A stretch of DNA of 27,583 nt from Paracoccaceae bacterium (lineage in GTDB: Bacteria > Pseudomonadota > Alphaproteobacteria > Rhodobacterales > Rhodobacteraceae), in NCBI GenBank assembly GCA_013214715.1, contig JABSSB010000015.1, forward strand, positions 1 through 27,583. Direction: 5' to 3'. Positions 1 to 9,054 of the stretch are shown piece after piece. The position numbers and the translations under genes are program-made. Position 1 is the stretch's first letter. Each line of letters opens with the position of its first letter. The notes below the pieces were generated by a model. The model was given only the letters and a program-made list of their open reading frames with translations. It was not told where the DNA came from and made no database searches.

Positions 1-290
1 GTCAGGCCGGTCACATCTGTTTCCAGCTTGTCGCGCCCCTGATCGCCATTGAACACATCGCGGCCACCGCCCGAATTGATGATCAGATCGCGGCCACGCC
101 CGCCATTCATCGTGTCATCGCCTGCCAGACCGTCCAGCGTGTCGTTGCCGTTCAATCCCAAAAGCAGGTCATCGGTGTTGTCCTGACCCGTGAGAACATC
201 ATGCCTGCTGGTTCCGCGAAATTCGGCCAGACCAATCCCCTGACCAAACCCGACCGACGGGTTTAAAGGATAGGCTTTGTCTGCTTCAAG
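1..290 (-). pseudogene. RTX (hemolysin-type calcium-binding repeat) protein fragment, no visible start, runs off the window
   Basis: The minus strand encodes glycine/aspartate-rich nonapeptide repeats of the hemolysin-type Ca2+-binding kind, for example NGNDTLDGLAGDDTMNGG followed by further GGGRD and GDQGRD units. Such repeats form a calcium-loaded parallel beta-roll in proteins secreted by type I systems. The frame is open from 290 to the window edge, but an in-frame TAG lies at 291-293. No ATG or GTG occurs in the open part, and the first TTG lies inside the repeats. The LysR stop codon is only about 60 bases upstream, so a long N-terminal region cannot precede it on this strand. I therefore read it as an N-terminally lost remnant; a frameshift or an unusual start is possible. 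A 7-bp inverted repeat (246-252 and 258-264) lies in its first part and might act as a weak terminator for the LysR gene. The downstream end is outside the window. Confidence 0.55.
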
Positions 291-350
291 CTACCGCAGA
301 TTCACAACCCGCGCCTGCCCGCCGAACCGGTTTGACGACGGGCTTTTGGC

Positions 351-1274
351 TCAGCCTGCGCCCGCGTGACTGCGCGACACGACCGCGGCCATCCGTTCGG
401 CCATGTATTCCATAAACAGACGCGTTTTCGGATCCTGATGGCGACGATGGGTGTAAAGGCAGGCCATTTGCACCGGGACAGGCGGCGTTGCTTCGGCCAC
501 CGGGATCAACGCGCCCGAGCTCAGGTGATCGGCGACCTCGAACAGCGGTTTCAACACGATCCCCTGCCCCGCCAGTGCCCAATCTGTCAGCACATCGCCA
601 TCATCGCATTCATAGCGTCCCGTCACCGCAAAGCGGCGCGGGCCGTCCGAGGTTTGCAGCTGCCATTGAAATTCGGTCGCGCCAGGAAAGCGCAGGTTGA
701 GGCAGTCATGGCCCTCGGCGATCAGCGCGTCACCATCGGCGGGCATCCCACGCGCCGCCACATAAGACGGGGCGGCGCACAGCATGCGACGGCAGTCCGC
801 GATCTTGCGGATGCGCAGCGTGCTGTCTTCGGGCTGGCCGAGGAAAAAGGCCAGATCCAGCCCTTCGGTGGCGATATCGACCTTGCGGTCGGTCAGGCGC
901 AAACGCAGGGAGATATCGGGATATTGCGCCAGAAACCCCGGCACTTCGGGCGCAAGCACCCGCCGCCCCATGCCCAGAGGGGCCGCCACGAACAGCGACC
1001 CGCGCGGCTGGTCAGTCAGGTCCATCACCCCGGCCTCAGCCGCTTGCAGCGCATCCAGAACTTCGCAGGCGCCGCCGTAAAAAGCGCGGCCTTGTTCGGT
1101 CGCCGTCAGCGAGCGCGTGGTGCGCTGAAACAGCCGCACGCCCAGATGATCTTCAAGCTGCGAGATCCGGGCCGAGGTCACAGCAGGCGAAATCCGCAGA
1201 TCACGCCCGGCTGCGGACATAGAGCCAAGCTCATAGACACGCACGAAGGTGCGGATATTATCGAGATACGACAT
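351..1274 (-). CDS. LysR family transcriptional regulator
   Basis: A 307-residue LysR-type regulator. Residues about 1-60 form the winged helix-turn-helix (YLDNIRTFVRVYELGSMSAA, then the recognition region SPAVTSARISQLEDHLGVRL). The rest is the periplasmic-binding-protein-like effector domain. I start it at the ATG at 1274 (MSYLDNIRTF). The frame could be extended to a TTG at 1304, but the added residues do not belong to the family fold. The subfamily looks like those regulating oxidoreductase or small-molecule efflux genes, and the effector cannot be read from sequence. It is transcribed away from puuD across a 98-base gap, the usual arrangement for a LysR protein and its target, so control of puuD by this protein is a reasonable inference. 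Confidence 0.9.
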   Translation of the reverse strand: MSYLDNIRTFVRVYELGSMSAAGRDLRISPAVTSARISQLEDHLGVRLFQRTTRSLTATEQGRAFYGGACEVLDALQAAEAGVMDLTDQPRGSLFVAAPLGMGRRVLAPEVPGFLAQYPDISLRLRLTDRKVDIATEGLDLAFFLGQPEDSTLRIRKIADCRRMLCAAPSYVAARGMPADGDALIAEGHDCLNLRFPGATEFQWQLQTSDGPRRFAVTGRYECDDGDVLTDWALAGQGIVLKPLFEVADHLSSGALIPVAEATPPVPVQMACLYTHRRHQDPKTRLFMEYMAERMAAVVSRSHAGAG

Positions 1275-1372
1275 TCTTCCAGAATTTTTGATACCGTTTC
1301 GCAAAGGCTAGGAATACCGAATAATCGGGCGTTTGCCTAGAGTGTCGCGGATGCCGTGAATGGAGCCGAAAG
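1275..1372. promoter_or_regulatory. Divergent lysR/puuD intergenic region
   Basis: This 98-base gap must hold the start signals of both lysR (minus) and puuD (plus). Two small dyads are visible: CCGA (1317-1320) with TCGG (1325-1328) around ATAA, and CTAGG (1308-1312) with CCTAG (1336-1340). They are nearly but not exactly concentric. LysR proteins commonly bind imperfect dyads in such gaps. These arms are short, so the site assignment is weak. No convincing -35/-10 pair was found. Confidence 0.35.
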
Positions 1373-2599
1373 ATGACCGATATGACCATCCTGATGGATT
1401 GGGCCGAATTTGCCCTACGCTGGGTGCATGTGATCACCGCGATTGCGTGGATTGGATCGTCTTTCTATTTCATCGCGCTGGATCTGGGCCTGCGCAAGGC
1501 GCCCGATCTGCCCAAAGGCGCGCATGGCGAGGAATGGCAGGTCCATGGCGGCGGGTTCTATCACATCCGCAAATACCTGGTTGCGCCCGAGACCATGCCC
1601 GAGCATCTGACATGGTTCAAATGGGAAAGCTATTCGACATGGCTGTCGGGCGCGGCGCTTTTGATCCTTATCTATTGGGCGGGGGCGGACTTGTATCTGG
1701 TCGATGCGACCAAATCCGACATGCCAATCTGGATGGGCATAGCTCTGTCAGCAGCGGTGCTGGGGCTGGGCTGGGTCCTGTATGACCAGCTGTGCAAGTC
1801 CAAACTGGCGGAGAGCCCAACCCTGTTGATGGTTCTGCTGTTCGCGATATTGGTGGCCATGGGCTGGGCGCTGAATCTGGTCTTCACCGGTCGGGCGATG
1901 ATGCTGCATCTGGGCGCGTTCACCGCCACGATCATGACGGCCAATGTGTTTTTCATCATCATGCCGAACCAGCGCATCGTGGTGGCGGACCTGAAGGCCG
2001 GACGCGTGCCAGATGCGAAATATGGCAAGATCGCTAAGCTGCGCTCGACCCATAACAACTATCTGACCTTGCCGGTCATCTTCCTGATGCTGTCGAACCA
2101 TTATCCGCTGGCCTTTGCATCGGAATACAACTGGTTGATCGCGGCATTGGTCTTTCTGATGGGGGTCACGATCCGGCATTATTTCAACACGATCCATGCG
2201 GGCACGGGCAATCCGGTCTGGACATGGCCGGTCACCGTGGCGCTGTTTCTGGCGGCGGTTTGGCTTTCGACCCTGTCGCCGGTCTATGCCCCGCTGGAGG
2301 AGGACAACGCCGCGATGACGCCCTATGAGCAGCGCTTTGCCGAAGCCCCGCATTTCGCCGATGCCACGGATGTGGTGCTGGGCAATTGTTCGATGTGCCA
2401 CGCGCGGGAGCCTGTATGGGATGGCATTGCCGTGGCACCCAAGGGCATCCTGTTGGAAACAGAGGCAGATATCGCCCGCAATGCCCGCGCGATCTATCTG
2501 CAAGCGGGGCTGAGCCGAGCGATGCCGCCCGCCAATGTCACCTGGATGGATGCCGAGGCGCGTGGCGTATTGGTGTCGTGGTACAACGCGGCGCGTTAA
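1373..2599 (+). CDS. puuD: Membrane-bound urate oxidase (urate hydroxylase) PuuD with C-terminal cytochrome c domain
   Basis: A 408-residue protein matching the PuuD family, which oxidises urate to 5-hydroxyisourate in the inner membrane and passes electrons to a fused cytochrome c rather than directly to oxygen. About eight hydrophobic segments lie in residues 1-300, including WVHVITAIAWIGSSFYFIAL near the N terminus. Histidines at the segment ends (H19, H58, H64, H180, H227, H243) could be functional. After a linker the C-terminal domain carries one heme-attachment motif, CSMCH (339-343), with a later Met (near 384, AMPPANVT) as plausible axial ligand. The start at 1373 has a GGAG-like site upstream; a second ATG at 1382 is possible. 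No genes for later steps of ureide breakdown are beside it. An 8-oxoguanine deaminase, which makes urate, is encoded near 22-23 kb. Confidence 0.92.
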   Translation: MTDMTILMDWAEFALRWVHVITAIAWIGSSFYFIALDLGLRKAPDLPKGAHGEEWQVHGGGFYHIRKYLVAPETMPEHLTWFKWESYSTWLSGAALLILIYWAGADLYLVDATKSDMPIWMGIALSAAVLGLGWVLYDQLCKSKLAESPTLLMVLLFAILVAMGWALNLVFTGRAMMLHLGAFTATIMTANVFFIIMPNQRIVVADLKAGRVPDAKYGKIAKLRSTHNNYLTLPVIFLMLSNHYPLAFASEYNWLIAALVFLMGVTIRHYFNTIHAGTGNPVWTWPVTVALFLAAVWLSTLSPVYAPLEEDNAAMTPYEQRFAEAPHFADATDVVLGNCSMCHAREPVWDGIAVAPKGILLETEADIARNARAIYLQAGLSRAMPPANVTWMDAEARGVLVSWYNAAR

Positions 2600-2720
2600 A
2601 CCCGAGCGGATGAGACAAAAAGCTTTTCAGCCTTTTCCGACACCGTGCTAACCAGCGTGTTAAGGGTTGAGTCGATGCAGGTTCCCAATCTGCATTTCGA
2701 TCAGGTTTGGAAGGGAAGAC

Positions 2721-4532
2721 ATGGCCAGATTTTGGCACCAGAGCCGCAAAATATCGCGTCTGGCGCAGCGTGCTGCCCTAATCCTAAGCCTGTCGACCAG
2801 CCCGCTTCTGGCCTTTGACGGCTCCATCTCGGTCCCCGGCGCCGATGAAGACCTGACCGCCCTTCTGACACTGGCCACCACATCCATCGCGCCGGAAGAG
2901 AATAATCTGGACAGCGCCCGTCAAATTTTGGCCGCGGCACTGACGGATTATCGCACCTTGGTCACGGTGCTGTATGATCGCGGCTATTTCAGCCCCGTAG
3001 TGTCGATCCGGCTGAACGGGCGTGAAGCCGCAAATATCCTGCCGCGCGATCTGGGCGATGAGGTGTCAAGCGTGGCCGTAACCATTGACACCGGTCCGAT
3101 CTATCAGTTCGGCCCGGTGCAGATTGCACCTTTGGCCGAGGGCACAGACCTACCCAAAAGCTTTGCCACCGGGCAGACCGCCACAACCGGGGCGATCCGT
3201 GATGCTGGAAATGTGGCGGTGCAGGCATGGCGCAATACCGGTCATGCCAAGGCCGCCTTGGGCGAACAATCAGTGATCGCACGCCATGATCGCCAGCAGC
3301 TTGATGTGGCCATCGCGGTTAAGCAGGGGCCAAAGCTGCGGTTCGGCAAAATGTCTGTTGCCGGGGACAGCGGCGTGCGCGCCGAAGCGGTGCAACGTAT
3401 CGCAGGCTTCCCATCAGGAGAGGTGTTCAGCCCGGCCAAAGTGCGCAAAGTCTCCTCTCGCTTGCAGCGCACGGGCGCCTTTGCGGGCGTGACCGTGTCC
3501 GAGGCGCAGACACCCAATCCTGACGGGACGCTGGATTTCACCACGACAGTGGTCGATCAGCGGTTGCGGCGGATTTCGCTGGGTGGCGAGTACTCGTCGC
3601 GCAACGGGCTGGAACTCTCGGCGATCTGGACCCATCGCAACCTCTTTGGCGCGGCCGAACGGCTGCGTCTTGAAGGGCGCATCCGCAATATCGGCGGGCC
3701 TGAAGACATTGACGGTATTCTGAGCTTTCGACTGGATGAACCGGCCAAGCTGGGGCCGGATACGACCCTGTTCTGGACCGGCGCATTGGAATTGCGGAAC
3801 AAGCCTTTCTATCGCCTCTATTCGCTCTCCGCGGGCGTCGGGGCGCGGCATATCCTTGCCAATAATTTCTTTGTTGAAGTGGCGGGTATCCCGAAATTCG
3901 CGCGGTCGGATGATGCGTTTGGTGATAACCGGCCCTTTGACCTGATCCTGCTGCCCGTTCTGGCCGAGCTTGACCGCCGCAACGACAGCCTTGATCCCTC
4001 GCGCGGCTATTATGCCCAGGCCCTGGTGCGGCCGATGATCGGCTTGCGCGGCTCAAAAACCTCTGCGACGGGCATTCTGGACGGGCGTGTGTATCTTGGG
4101 CTGTTCGGTGACCGGCTGGTGCTTGCCGGGCGGGCTAAGCTGGGCACGACCTTTGGTGCGGAGATCGAAGAAATCTCGCCCGAATTCCTGTTCTATTCCG
4201 GCGGTGCGGGCACGGTGCGCGGCCAACCCTATGAAGGGCTGGGCGTGCCTGTGGGCAACAGTCTGGCGGGGGGGCGTTCGACCTTTATCTTAAACGCCGA
4301 GGCGCGCGTTGGCATCACGCAGACGGTGTCTGTGGTCGGGTTTTACGATTACGGCGCGGTGGGCGCCGGAGAGTTCATCGATGATACTGCTCCGTCCCAG
4401 GCCGGTGCCGGGGTGGGCCTACGCTATACCGTGCCGGGCTTTGGCCCCTTGCGCGCAGATGTCGCCTGGCCAACGCTGGGCAATACCGGCTCGGGGGTTC
4501 AAATTTATCTCGGGATTGGGCAGGCGTTTTGA
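2721..4532 (+). CDS. tamA: Outer-membrane translocation and assembly module protein TamA (BamA/Omp85 superfamily)
   Basis: A 604-residue Omp85-family protein. It begins with a signal peptide (basic MARFWHQSRKISRLAQR, then a hydrophobic core ending SPLLA). POTRA-type periplasmic domains follow to about residue 260, including the segment GPIYQFGPVQIAPLAEG. The C-terminal part is a 16-strand-type beta-barrel containing a surface-antigen-like FLFYSGGAGTVRGQPYEGLG segment, and the protein ends in phenylalanine as expected of an outer-membrane beta-signal. TamA works with TamB in outer-membrane protein insertion and lipid transport between membranes. I chose the ATG at 2721, preceded by AAGGGAAG, over an in-frame TTG at 2667, because it places the signal peptide at the N terminus. 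It overlaps tamB by four bases. A 121-base gap separates it from puuD, so it probably has its own promoter. Confidence 0.93.
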   Translation: MARFWHQSRKISRLAQRAALILSLSTSPLLAFDGSISVPGADEDLTALLTLATTSIAPEENNLDSARQILAAALTDYRTLVTVLYDRGYFSPVVSIRLNGREAANILPRDLGDEVSSVAVTIDTGPIYQFGPVQIAPLAEGTDLPKSFATGQTATTGAIRDAGNVAVQAWRNTGHAKAALGEQSVIARHDRQQLDVAIAVKQGPKLRFGKMSVAGDSGVRAEAVQRIAGFPSGEVFSPAKVRKVSSRLQRTGAFAGVTVSEAQTPNPDGTLDFTTTVVDQRLRRISLGGEYSSRNGLELSAIWTHRNLFGAAERLRLEGRIRNIGGPEDIDGILSFRLDEPAKLGPDTTLFWTGALELRNKPFYRLYSLSAGVGARHILANNFFVEVAGIPKFARSDDAFGDNRPFDLILLPVLAELDRRNDSLDPSRGYYAQALVRPMIGLRGSKTSATGILDGRVYLGLFGDRLVLAGRAKLGTTFGAEIEEISPEFLFYSGGAGTVRGQPYEGLGVPVGNSLAGGRSTFILNAEARVGITQTVSVVGFYDYGAVGAGEFIDDTAPSQAGAGVGLRYTVPGFGPLRADVAWPTLGNTGSGVQIYLGIGQAF

Positions 4533-7500
4533 CCGAACTTTGGACATATTCCAAGCGGCTCGTGTCGCTTTTGGCGCTGATGTCGGTCGGCATCTGGGCG
4601 GTGCCCGCGCCTGCGCAGGATGCGGATACGACAGCCGCAGAAGAGGACGACAGCGGCGGCATGTTGGTGTCGATGCTGGAAAACCTTCTATCGAATGAAA
4701 ACCAATCGATCCGCGTGATCGGATTGCAAGGCGCGCTAAGCGCGCGGGCGCAATTGCAGGAGTTGCAGATCCTCGACCGTGACGGCCCCTGGCTGATCCT
4801 GCGCGGCGCAGTGCTGGACTGGAACCGGCTGGCACTGGTGCGCGGGCGATTTTCGGTCAATGAGCTGACCGCGCAGGAGCTGATCGTGACCCGCGCGCCC
4901 CTGCCGGTGGAGAGCGATGCGCCACCGCCTGCCCCCGAAGCCTCGGCCGACCCCTTTGCCCTGCCCGATCTGCCCGTCGCCATCCAGATCGAGCAATTGG
5001 GCATCGGTCGGATCGAACTGGGTGAGGCCTTGGCCGGTCAGGCGGCGGAACTGAGCCTTGATGGCTCGATCACCTTTGCCGATGGCACTCTGGCGGCGCA
5101 GATCAGTTCCGACCGGCTGGACCGGCCGGGTGATGCGATCCGGGTGGATGTATCGGCGGTGAATGAAACCCGCGAGATCGCGATTGATCTGGGTGTGGAC
5201 GAGGCGCCCGGCGGGCTGCTGGGTGATCTGATGAACCTGCCCGGCTCCCCCGAACTGAAGCTGAGTGTCGAGGGCAGCGGGCTCTATGATGATCTGGTCA
5301 CCGATATCCTGCTGGCCACCGATGGAGAGCCGCGACTGGCCGGGCAGGTCGAACTGACAACCGGCACGCCGGAACGCCCTGGCACCGGCTTTACCGCGGA
5401 TGTGGGCGGCGATCTGCGCGCCCTGCTTGCGCCTGCCTTTCATCCGTTTTTCGGCGCAGACACCCGCCTGACCTTATCGGGTCGCACGGCGCCCGAAGGC
5501 GTGGTGGTCGTGGACACGCTAGCCTTGGATGCCGAGGCGCTGGCGCTTCAAGGCTCTGCCCAATTGACCGGGCCGGTCATCGACAGCGTGCAGTTGGACG
5601 CCCTGGTCAGCCCGGCCGACGGTGGCGCGATTGTGCTGCCTGTGGCCGGGGGCAAGACAGAAGTGACGCGGGTCGGGCTGACGGCCTCAGTTGATGGGGC
5701 GGCGGATCGCTGGTCGCTCAGCGCACGGATCAACGGGCTCGAAGATCCCGCCGCCACGTTGGAACTGGCCGCATTGGAGGCCGGCGGCAGCATCGTGCAG
5801 GGCGAGGCACTGGAATTGGTGGGCAACATTGCGCTGGATGTCACCGAACTGGTGTTGGCCGATGACGCGCTGACCGATGCGATCGGGCGCAATCTGGCGC
5901 TGAACGCGCAGATTGATCTCGACACCACACGCTCGCTGGACTTGCGCGATCTGGTGCTGCAGGGCAATGGCTTTGGCGCCACGGCCTCTGCGACCCTGCG
6001 CGGGCAGGCCTCGTCCGGCCAGTTGGACGCCACGGCCCAGATCGAGGCCGAGGACCTGAGCCAGTTTGCCGCCTTGGCCGGTGTCGCACTGGAAGGTCAG
6101 GCCGTAGCGCAGGCGACGGCGACAGCGCAATTGCTGACCGGCAGTTTTGATGCTCAGGTGACGGCGCAGGCCACTAATCTGGCCACCGGCATCGCGCAGG
6201 TCGATCCGCTGGTGACCGGAGAGACCTTGCTGCAACTCGATGCTGCGCGCGACACCGATGGGCTGACACTGCGTGAGCTGACCCTGCGCGGCACCGCTCT
6301 AAGCGCAGATGCCTCGGGCCAGTTGCAAAGTGGCGGGGCCGAATTGAACCTGGTGGCCGAACTGGACAATCTGGCGCGTATCGTGCCGGATTTGCCCGGA
6401 CCTGTGCGCCTGGAGGCCGATATCACCCGCGACAGCGGCCCCTTGGTGGCGATGGTTGACCTAAGCGCGCCGAAAGGTGCTGGCGGCGAAATCCGCGCGC
6501 AGCTGGACGGGGATCAGGCAGAGGCGGAGCTGTCACTGGGCGCGGTTGATCTGGGGCCGCTACTACCAGCCGAACTGCTGCCGCTTTCGGTCACGGGCAC
6601 CGCGCAGATGCAGGGTGATGATATCACGGCACAGCTGGATCTGAGCAGCGGCGCGGCCATCACGGCGCAAGTGGATGGCGGCATGACCGGCGGCGATGCG
6701 TCGGGCCGCGTGACCGCGCGGGTTGAGGGTTATGCCGATCTTCCTGCCGAGATTTTCCCCGTCACATTAGATGGCACCGGTAACCTGAAATCCGGCGCGG
6801 CACAGGCCGTGCTGGCCTTGCGCGCCGCGCAGGTCGCAGATGTGGATGTGACCGCGTCGCTCTCGCCCGAAGGCGCGATTGATCTGCAAGTTGATGGCGC
6901 CGCGCAAGCCGTTGAAAATCTGCTGCCCGCCGAAGTTGCGCCCGTAAGCCTCAGCGCGTCGGCCAGCCGGGCGGTGGATGGCCTCTGGCAAGTGCTGGCC
7001 GATCTGGCCGCGTCTGAGGCGGCGACATTGAATATTGACGGGCAATATGCCGAAGGCGGCGAAGGCGTGGCCGATCTGGCCCTGCTGGTGAACCCGGTTG
7101 AAGGGCTGATCCCCGATGGCATCGCACCGGTCACCGTCGATGGACGCGCCACGATGAGTGCAGCGCAGGAATTGCTGGCCACGCTGGCCCTGCGCGGGGC
7201 CGAAAAGGGCGTGCAACTCGACGTGACGGCGCGCCATGACGGGGTCGAAACCGCGAAGCTTGCGGTCACTGGCGATGTGACCCGGCTGGGCGACCTGCTG
7301 CCCGATCTGGTCCTGCCGATTGATCTGGATGTCGAGGCAAAGCTGGTCGGTACGGTGGCGGATGCAAAGGCAGATATCACCGCTGGAACGCTGGGAGAGA
7401 TCGGCGCTGTCGCCAAGCGTGATGAAAGCGGGCAGGCCAAGGCTGATCTGACGGGTCAAATCCGGTCGTTGGGCGTAGCAGAAGCGAGTGCGTTTCTGCC

Positions 7501-9049
7501 GCTGGATCTGACAGGCAATCTGGATCAGGCGCCCGAAGGGCTGGTCAGCGCAGATCTGCGCCTAGCAGGGTCGAATGCGTCTTACATCGCCGCGCAGGGC
7601 AGTCTTGATCCAGCCAGCGGTGCGATCAAGGCCAGTTTGGATGCCCTTATTGATGAGCTTCAACGGCTGCTGCCACGCTTCCCCGGACAGCTCACCTTGC
7701 AAGGTGAAGCCAGCAATGACGGCCCGATCTGGAAATTTGAGGCGGAAGTGGCCGGACCCTCGCAAATTTCGGCCACGGCCAATGGCAGTTTTGACACCGC
7801 GCAGCAGACCGCTGATCTGAGCACGCAGGGCAATCTGCGGCTGGGGGGGCTTGATCCGTTTCTGTCACCCAACCAGCTGACCGGCGCTTTGGGCTTTGAT
7901 CTGGCCATAAACGGCGCCCCGAGTGTCGAAAATGTCTCGGGCACGATTTCGACGCAGGGCAGCGTGTTCGAAGTGCCTGCGCTGGGTCAGAAGGTGACGC
8001 CGATCAATGCGACGGTTGCTCTGGCCAATGGCAGCGCCAATTTGGATGTTGTGGTTGGGGTCGAAGCGGGCGGCGCGGCGACGGTCACCGGGCCAGTGGG
8101 CCTGGCCGCCCCCTTCCCCGCACGGCTGAGTATCAATTTGCAGGATCTGATCCTGACCGACAATCTGTCAGTGCGCAGCGGTGCAGCCGGGGCCCTGTCC
8201 TTCAACGGGGATCTTCTGGGATCGTCGCTTTTGGCCGGCCAAGTCCGCATCCTGCCCACGGAAGTGAACATCGCCAATCTGGGCGGTGCGGTGAGCGCCG
8301 CCCCCGTGCCTGAAATCCGCCATATCGGGGAGTCGCGCGCAAGCTTTGTGACGCGCGAGCATGCCGGGTTTGTCACCGACGAAAATAGCGGCGGGGCGGC
8401 ACCGGATATCAATCTGGATCTGACGATCTCGGCGCTGGACGGGGTCAAGGTGGCAGGCATGGGGCTGAATGCGAATCTGGCCGGTGTGATCGATGTTGAT
8501 GGGTCGGTTGCGGCGGTCCGGCCGTCGGGCGCCATCGAGTTGCAAAGCGGCACATTCGTGATCCTGGGGCGGCCCCTGCGGCTGACCGATGGGCGCGTGT
8601 CCCTGCAAAATAGCCTGACACCGTTCATCCGTTTTGCCGCCTCCAATGTGAATTCCGAAGGCTCCGCCACCATTTCGGTAGAAGGGCCTCTGGATAAGCC
8701 AGAAGTGTCGATCACCTCCGTGCCGGAACGCCCCCCGGAAGAGGCGCTGGCGCTGTTGCTGTTCGGCAACCGGCAGTCGCAGATTTCACCGGTCAAGATC
8801 GCGCAGATCGCGGCGCAGTTTGCCACCAGCGGAGGGTCGTTGTTCGGAGGCGATGTGCAGGAGGATGACAGCGCACGCAGCCGTATCCTGAACCCGACGC
8901 AGAACCTTTACACCGATTTTGCGGTCAACAACGATGGGCAGAACGAGGTGATCCTGAACCTTGACCTGACCGACAATGTAACGGCGCGGGGCACCGTGGA
9001 CAATGCCGGCGACACATCCATCGGACTGTTTTTCCAGCGCGATTATTGA
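4529..9049 (+). CDS. tamB: Translocation and assembly module protein TamB (AsmA-like, DUF490)
   Basis: A 1506-residue inner-membrane-anchored periplasmic protein. Residues about 9-28 (RLVSLLALMSVGIWAVP) act as signal anchor. Most of the protein is repetitive, rich in Ala, Asp, Leu and Gly, with alternating hydrophobic residues as in the long beta-taco groove of TamB/AsmA-like bridges. The C-terminal ~350 residues are the conserved TamB domain (FVILGRPLRLTDGRVSLQNS, then PPEEALALLLFGNRQSQ), ending in an aromatic residue. TamB reaches across the periplasm to TamA and is implicated in outer-membrane protein assembly and phospholipid transport. The start codon appears to be TTG (4529-4531), sharing bases with the TGA of tamA and indicating translational coupling. 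The next in-frame ATG (4580) would remove half of the anchor. It is followed by a large inverted repeat. Confidence 0.92.
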   Translation: MTELWTYSKRLVSLLALMSVGIWAVPAPAQDADTTAAEEDDSGGMLVSMLENLLSNENQSIRVIGLQGALSARAQLQELQILDRDGPWLILRGAVLDWNRLALVRGRFSVNELTAQELIVTRAPLPVESDAPPPAPEASADPFALPDLPVAIQIEQLGIGRIELGEALAGQAAELSLDGSITFADGTLAAQISSDRLDRPGDAIRVDVSAVNETREIAIDLGVDEAPGGLLGDLMNLPGSPELKLSVEGSGLYDDLVTDILLATDGEPRLAGQVELTTGTPERPGTGFTADVGGDLRALLAPAFHPFFGADTRLTLSGRTAPEGVVVVDTLALDAEALALQGSAQLTGPVIDSVQLDALVSPADGGAIVLPVAGGKTEVTRVGLTASVDGAADRWSLSARINGLEDPAATLELAALEAGGSIVQGEALELVGNIALDVTELVLADDALTDAIGRNLALNAQIDLDTTRSLDLRDLVLQGNGFGATASATLRGQASSGQLDATAQIEAEDLSQFAALAGVALEGQAVAQATATAQLLTGSFDAQVTAQATNLATGIAQVDPLVTGETLLQLDAARDTDGLTLRELTLRGTALSADASGQLQSGGAELNLVAELDNLARIVPDLPGPVRLEADITRDSGPLVAMVDLSAPKGAGGEIRAQLDGDQAEAELSLGAVDLGPLLPAELLPLSVTGTAQMQGDDITAQLDLSSGAAITAQVDGGMTGGDASGRVTARVEGYADLPAEIFPVTLDGTGNLKSGAAQAVLALRAAQVADVDVTASLSPEGAIDLQVDGAAQAVENLLPAEVAPVSLSASASRAVDGLWQVLADLAASEAATLNIDGQYAEGGEGVADLALLVNPVEGLIPDGIAPVTVDGRATMSAAQELLATLALRGAEKGVQLDVTARHDGVETAKLAVTGDVTRLGDLLPDLVLPIDLDVEAKLVGTVADAKADITAGTLGEIGAVAKRDESGQAKADLTGQIRSLGVAEASAFLPLDLTGNLDQAPEGLVSADLRLAGSNASYIAAQGSLDPASGAIKASLDALIDELQRLLPRFPGQLTLQGEASNDGPIWKFEAEVAGPSQISATANGSFDTAQQTADLSTQGNLRLGGLDPFLSPNQLTGALGFDLAINGAPSVENVSGTISTQGSVFEVPALGQKVTPINATVALANGSANLDVVVGVEAGGAATVTGPVGLAAPFPARLSINLQDLILTDNLSVRSGAAGALSFNGDLLGSSLLAGQVRILPTEVNIANLGGAVSAAPVPEIRHIGESRASFVTREHAGFVTDENSGGAAPDINLDLTISALDGVKVAGMGLNANLAGVIDVDGSVAAVRPSGAIELQSGTFVILGRPLRLTDGRVSLQNSLTPFIRFAASNVNSEGSATISVEGPLDKPEVSITSVPERPPEEALALLLFGNRQSQISPVKIAQIAAQFATSGGSLFGGDVQEDDSARSRILNPTQNLYTDFAVNNDGQNEVILNLDLTDNVTARGTVDNAGDTSIGLFFQRDY

Positions 9050-9054
9050 GGCCT

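Noticed and set aside
366..1340. 324-codon open frame on the plus strand opposite the LysR gene
   Set aside because: It is antisense to a clear LysR protein, has no family resemblance and an Arg/His/Gln-rich composition typical of shadow frames in GC-rich DNA.
2620..2640. AAAAAGCTTTT palindromic stretch after puuD as a terminator
   Set aside because: The symmetric part is AT-only with no GC stem or loop, so it would not form a stable terminator hairpin.
2675..2695. ATGCAG/CTGCAT 6-bp inverted repeat upstream of tamA
   Set aside because: Short arms, no adjoining promoter elements, and no second copy noticed; not enough to call an operator.
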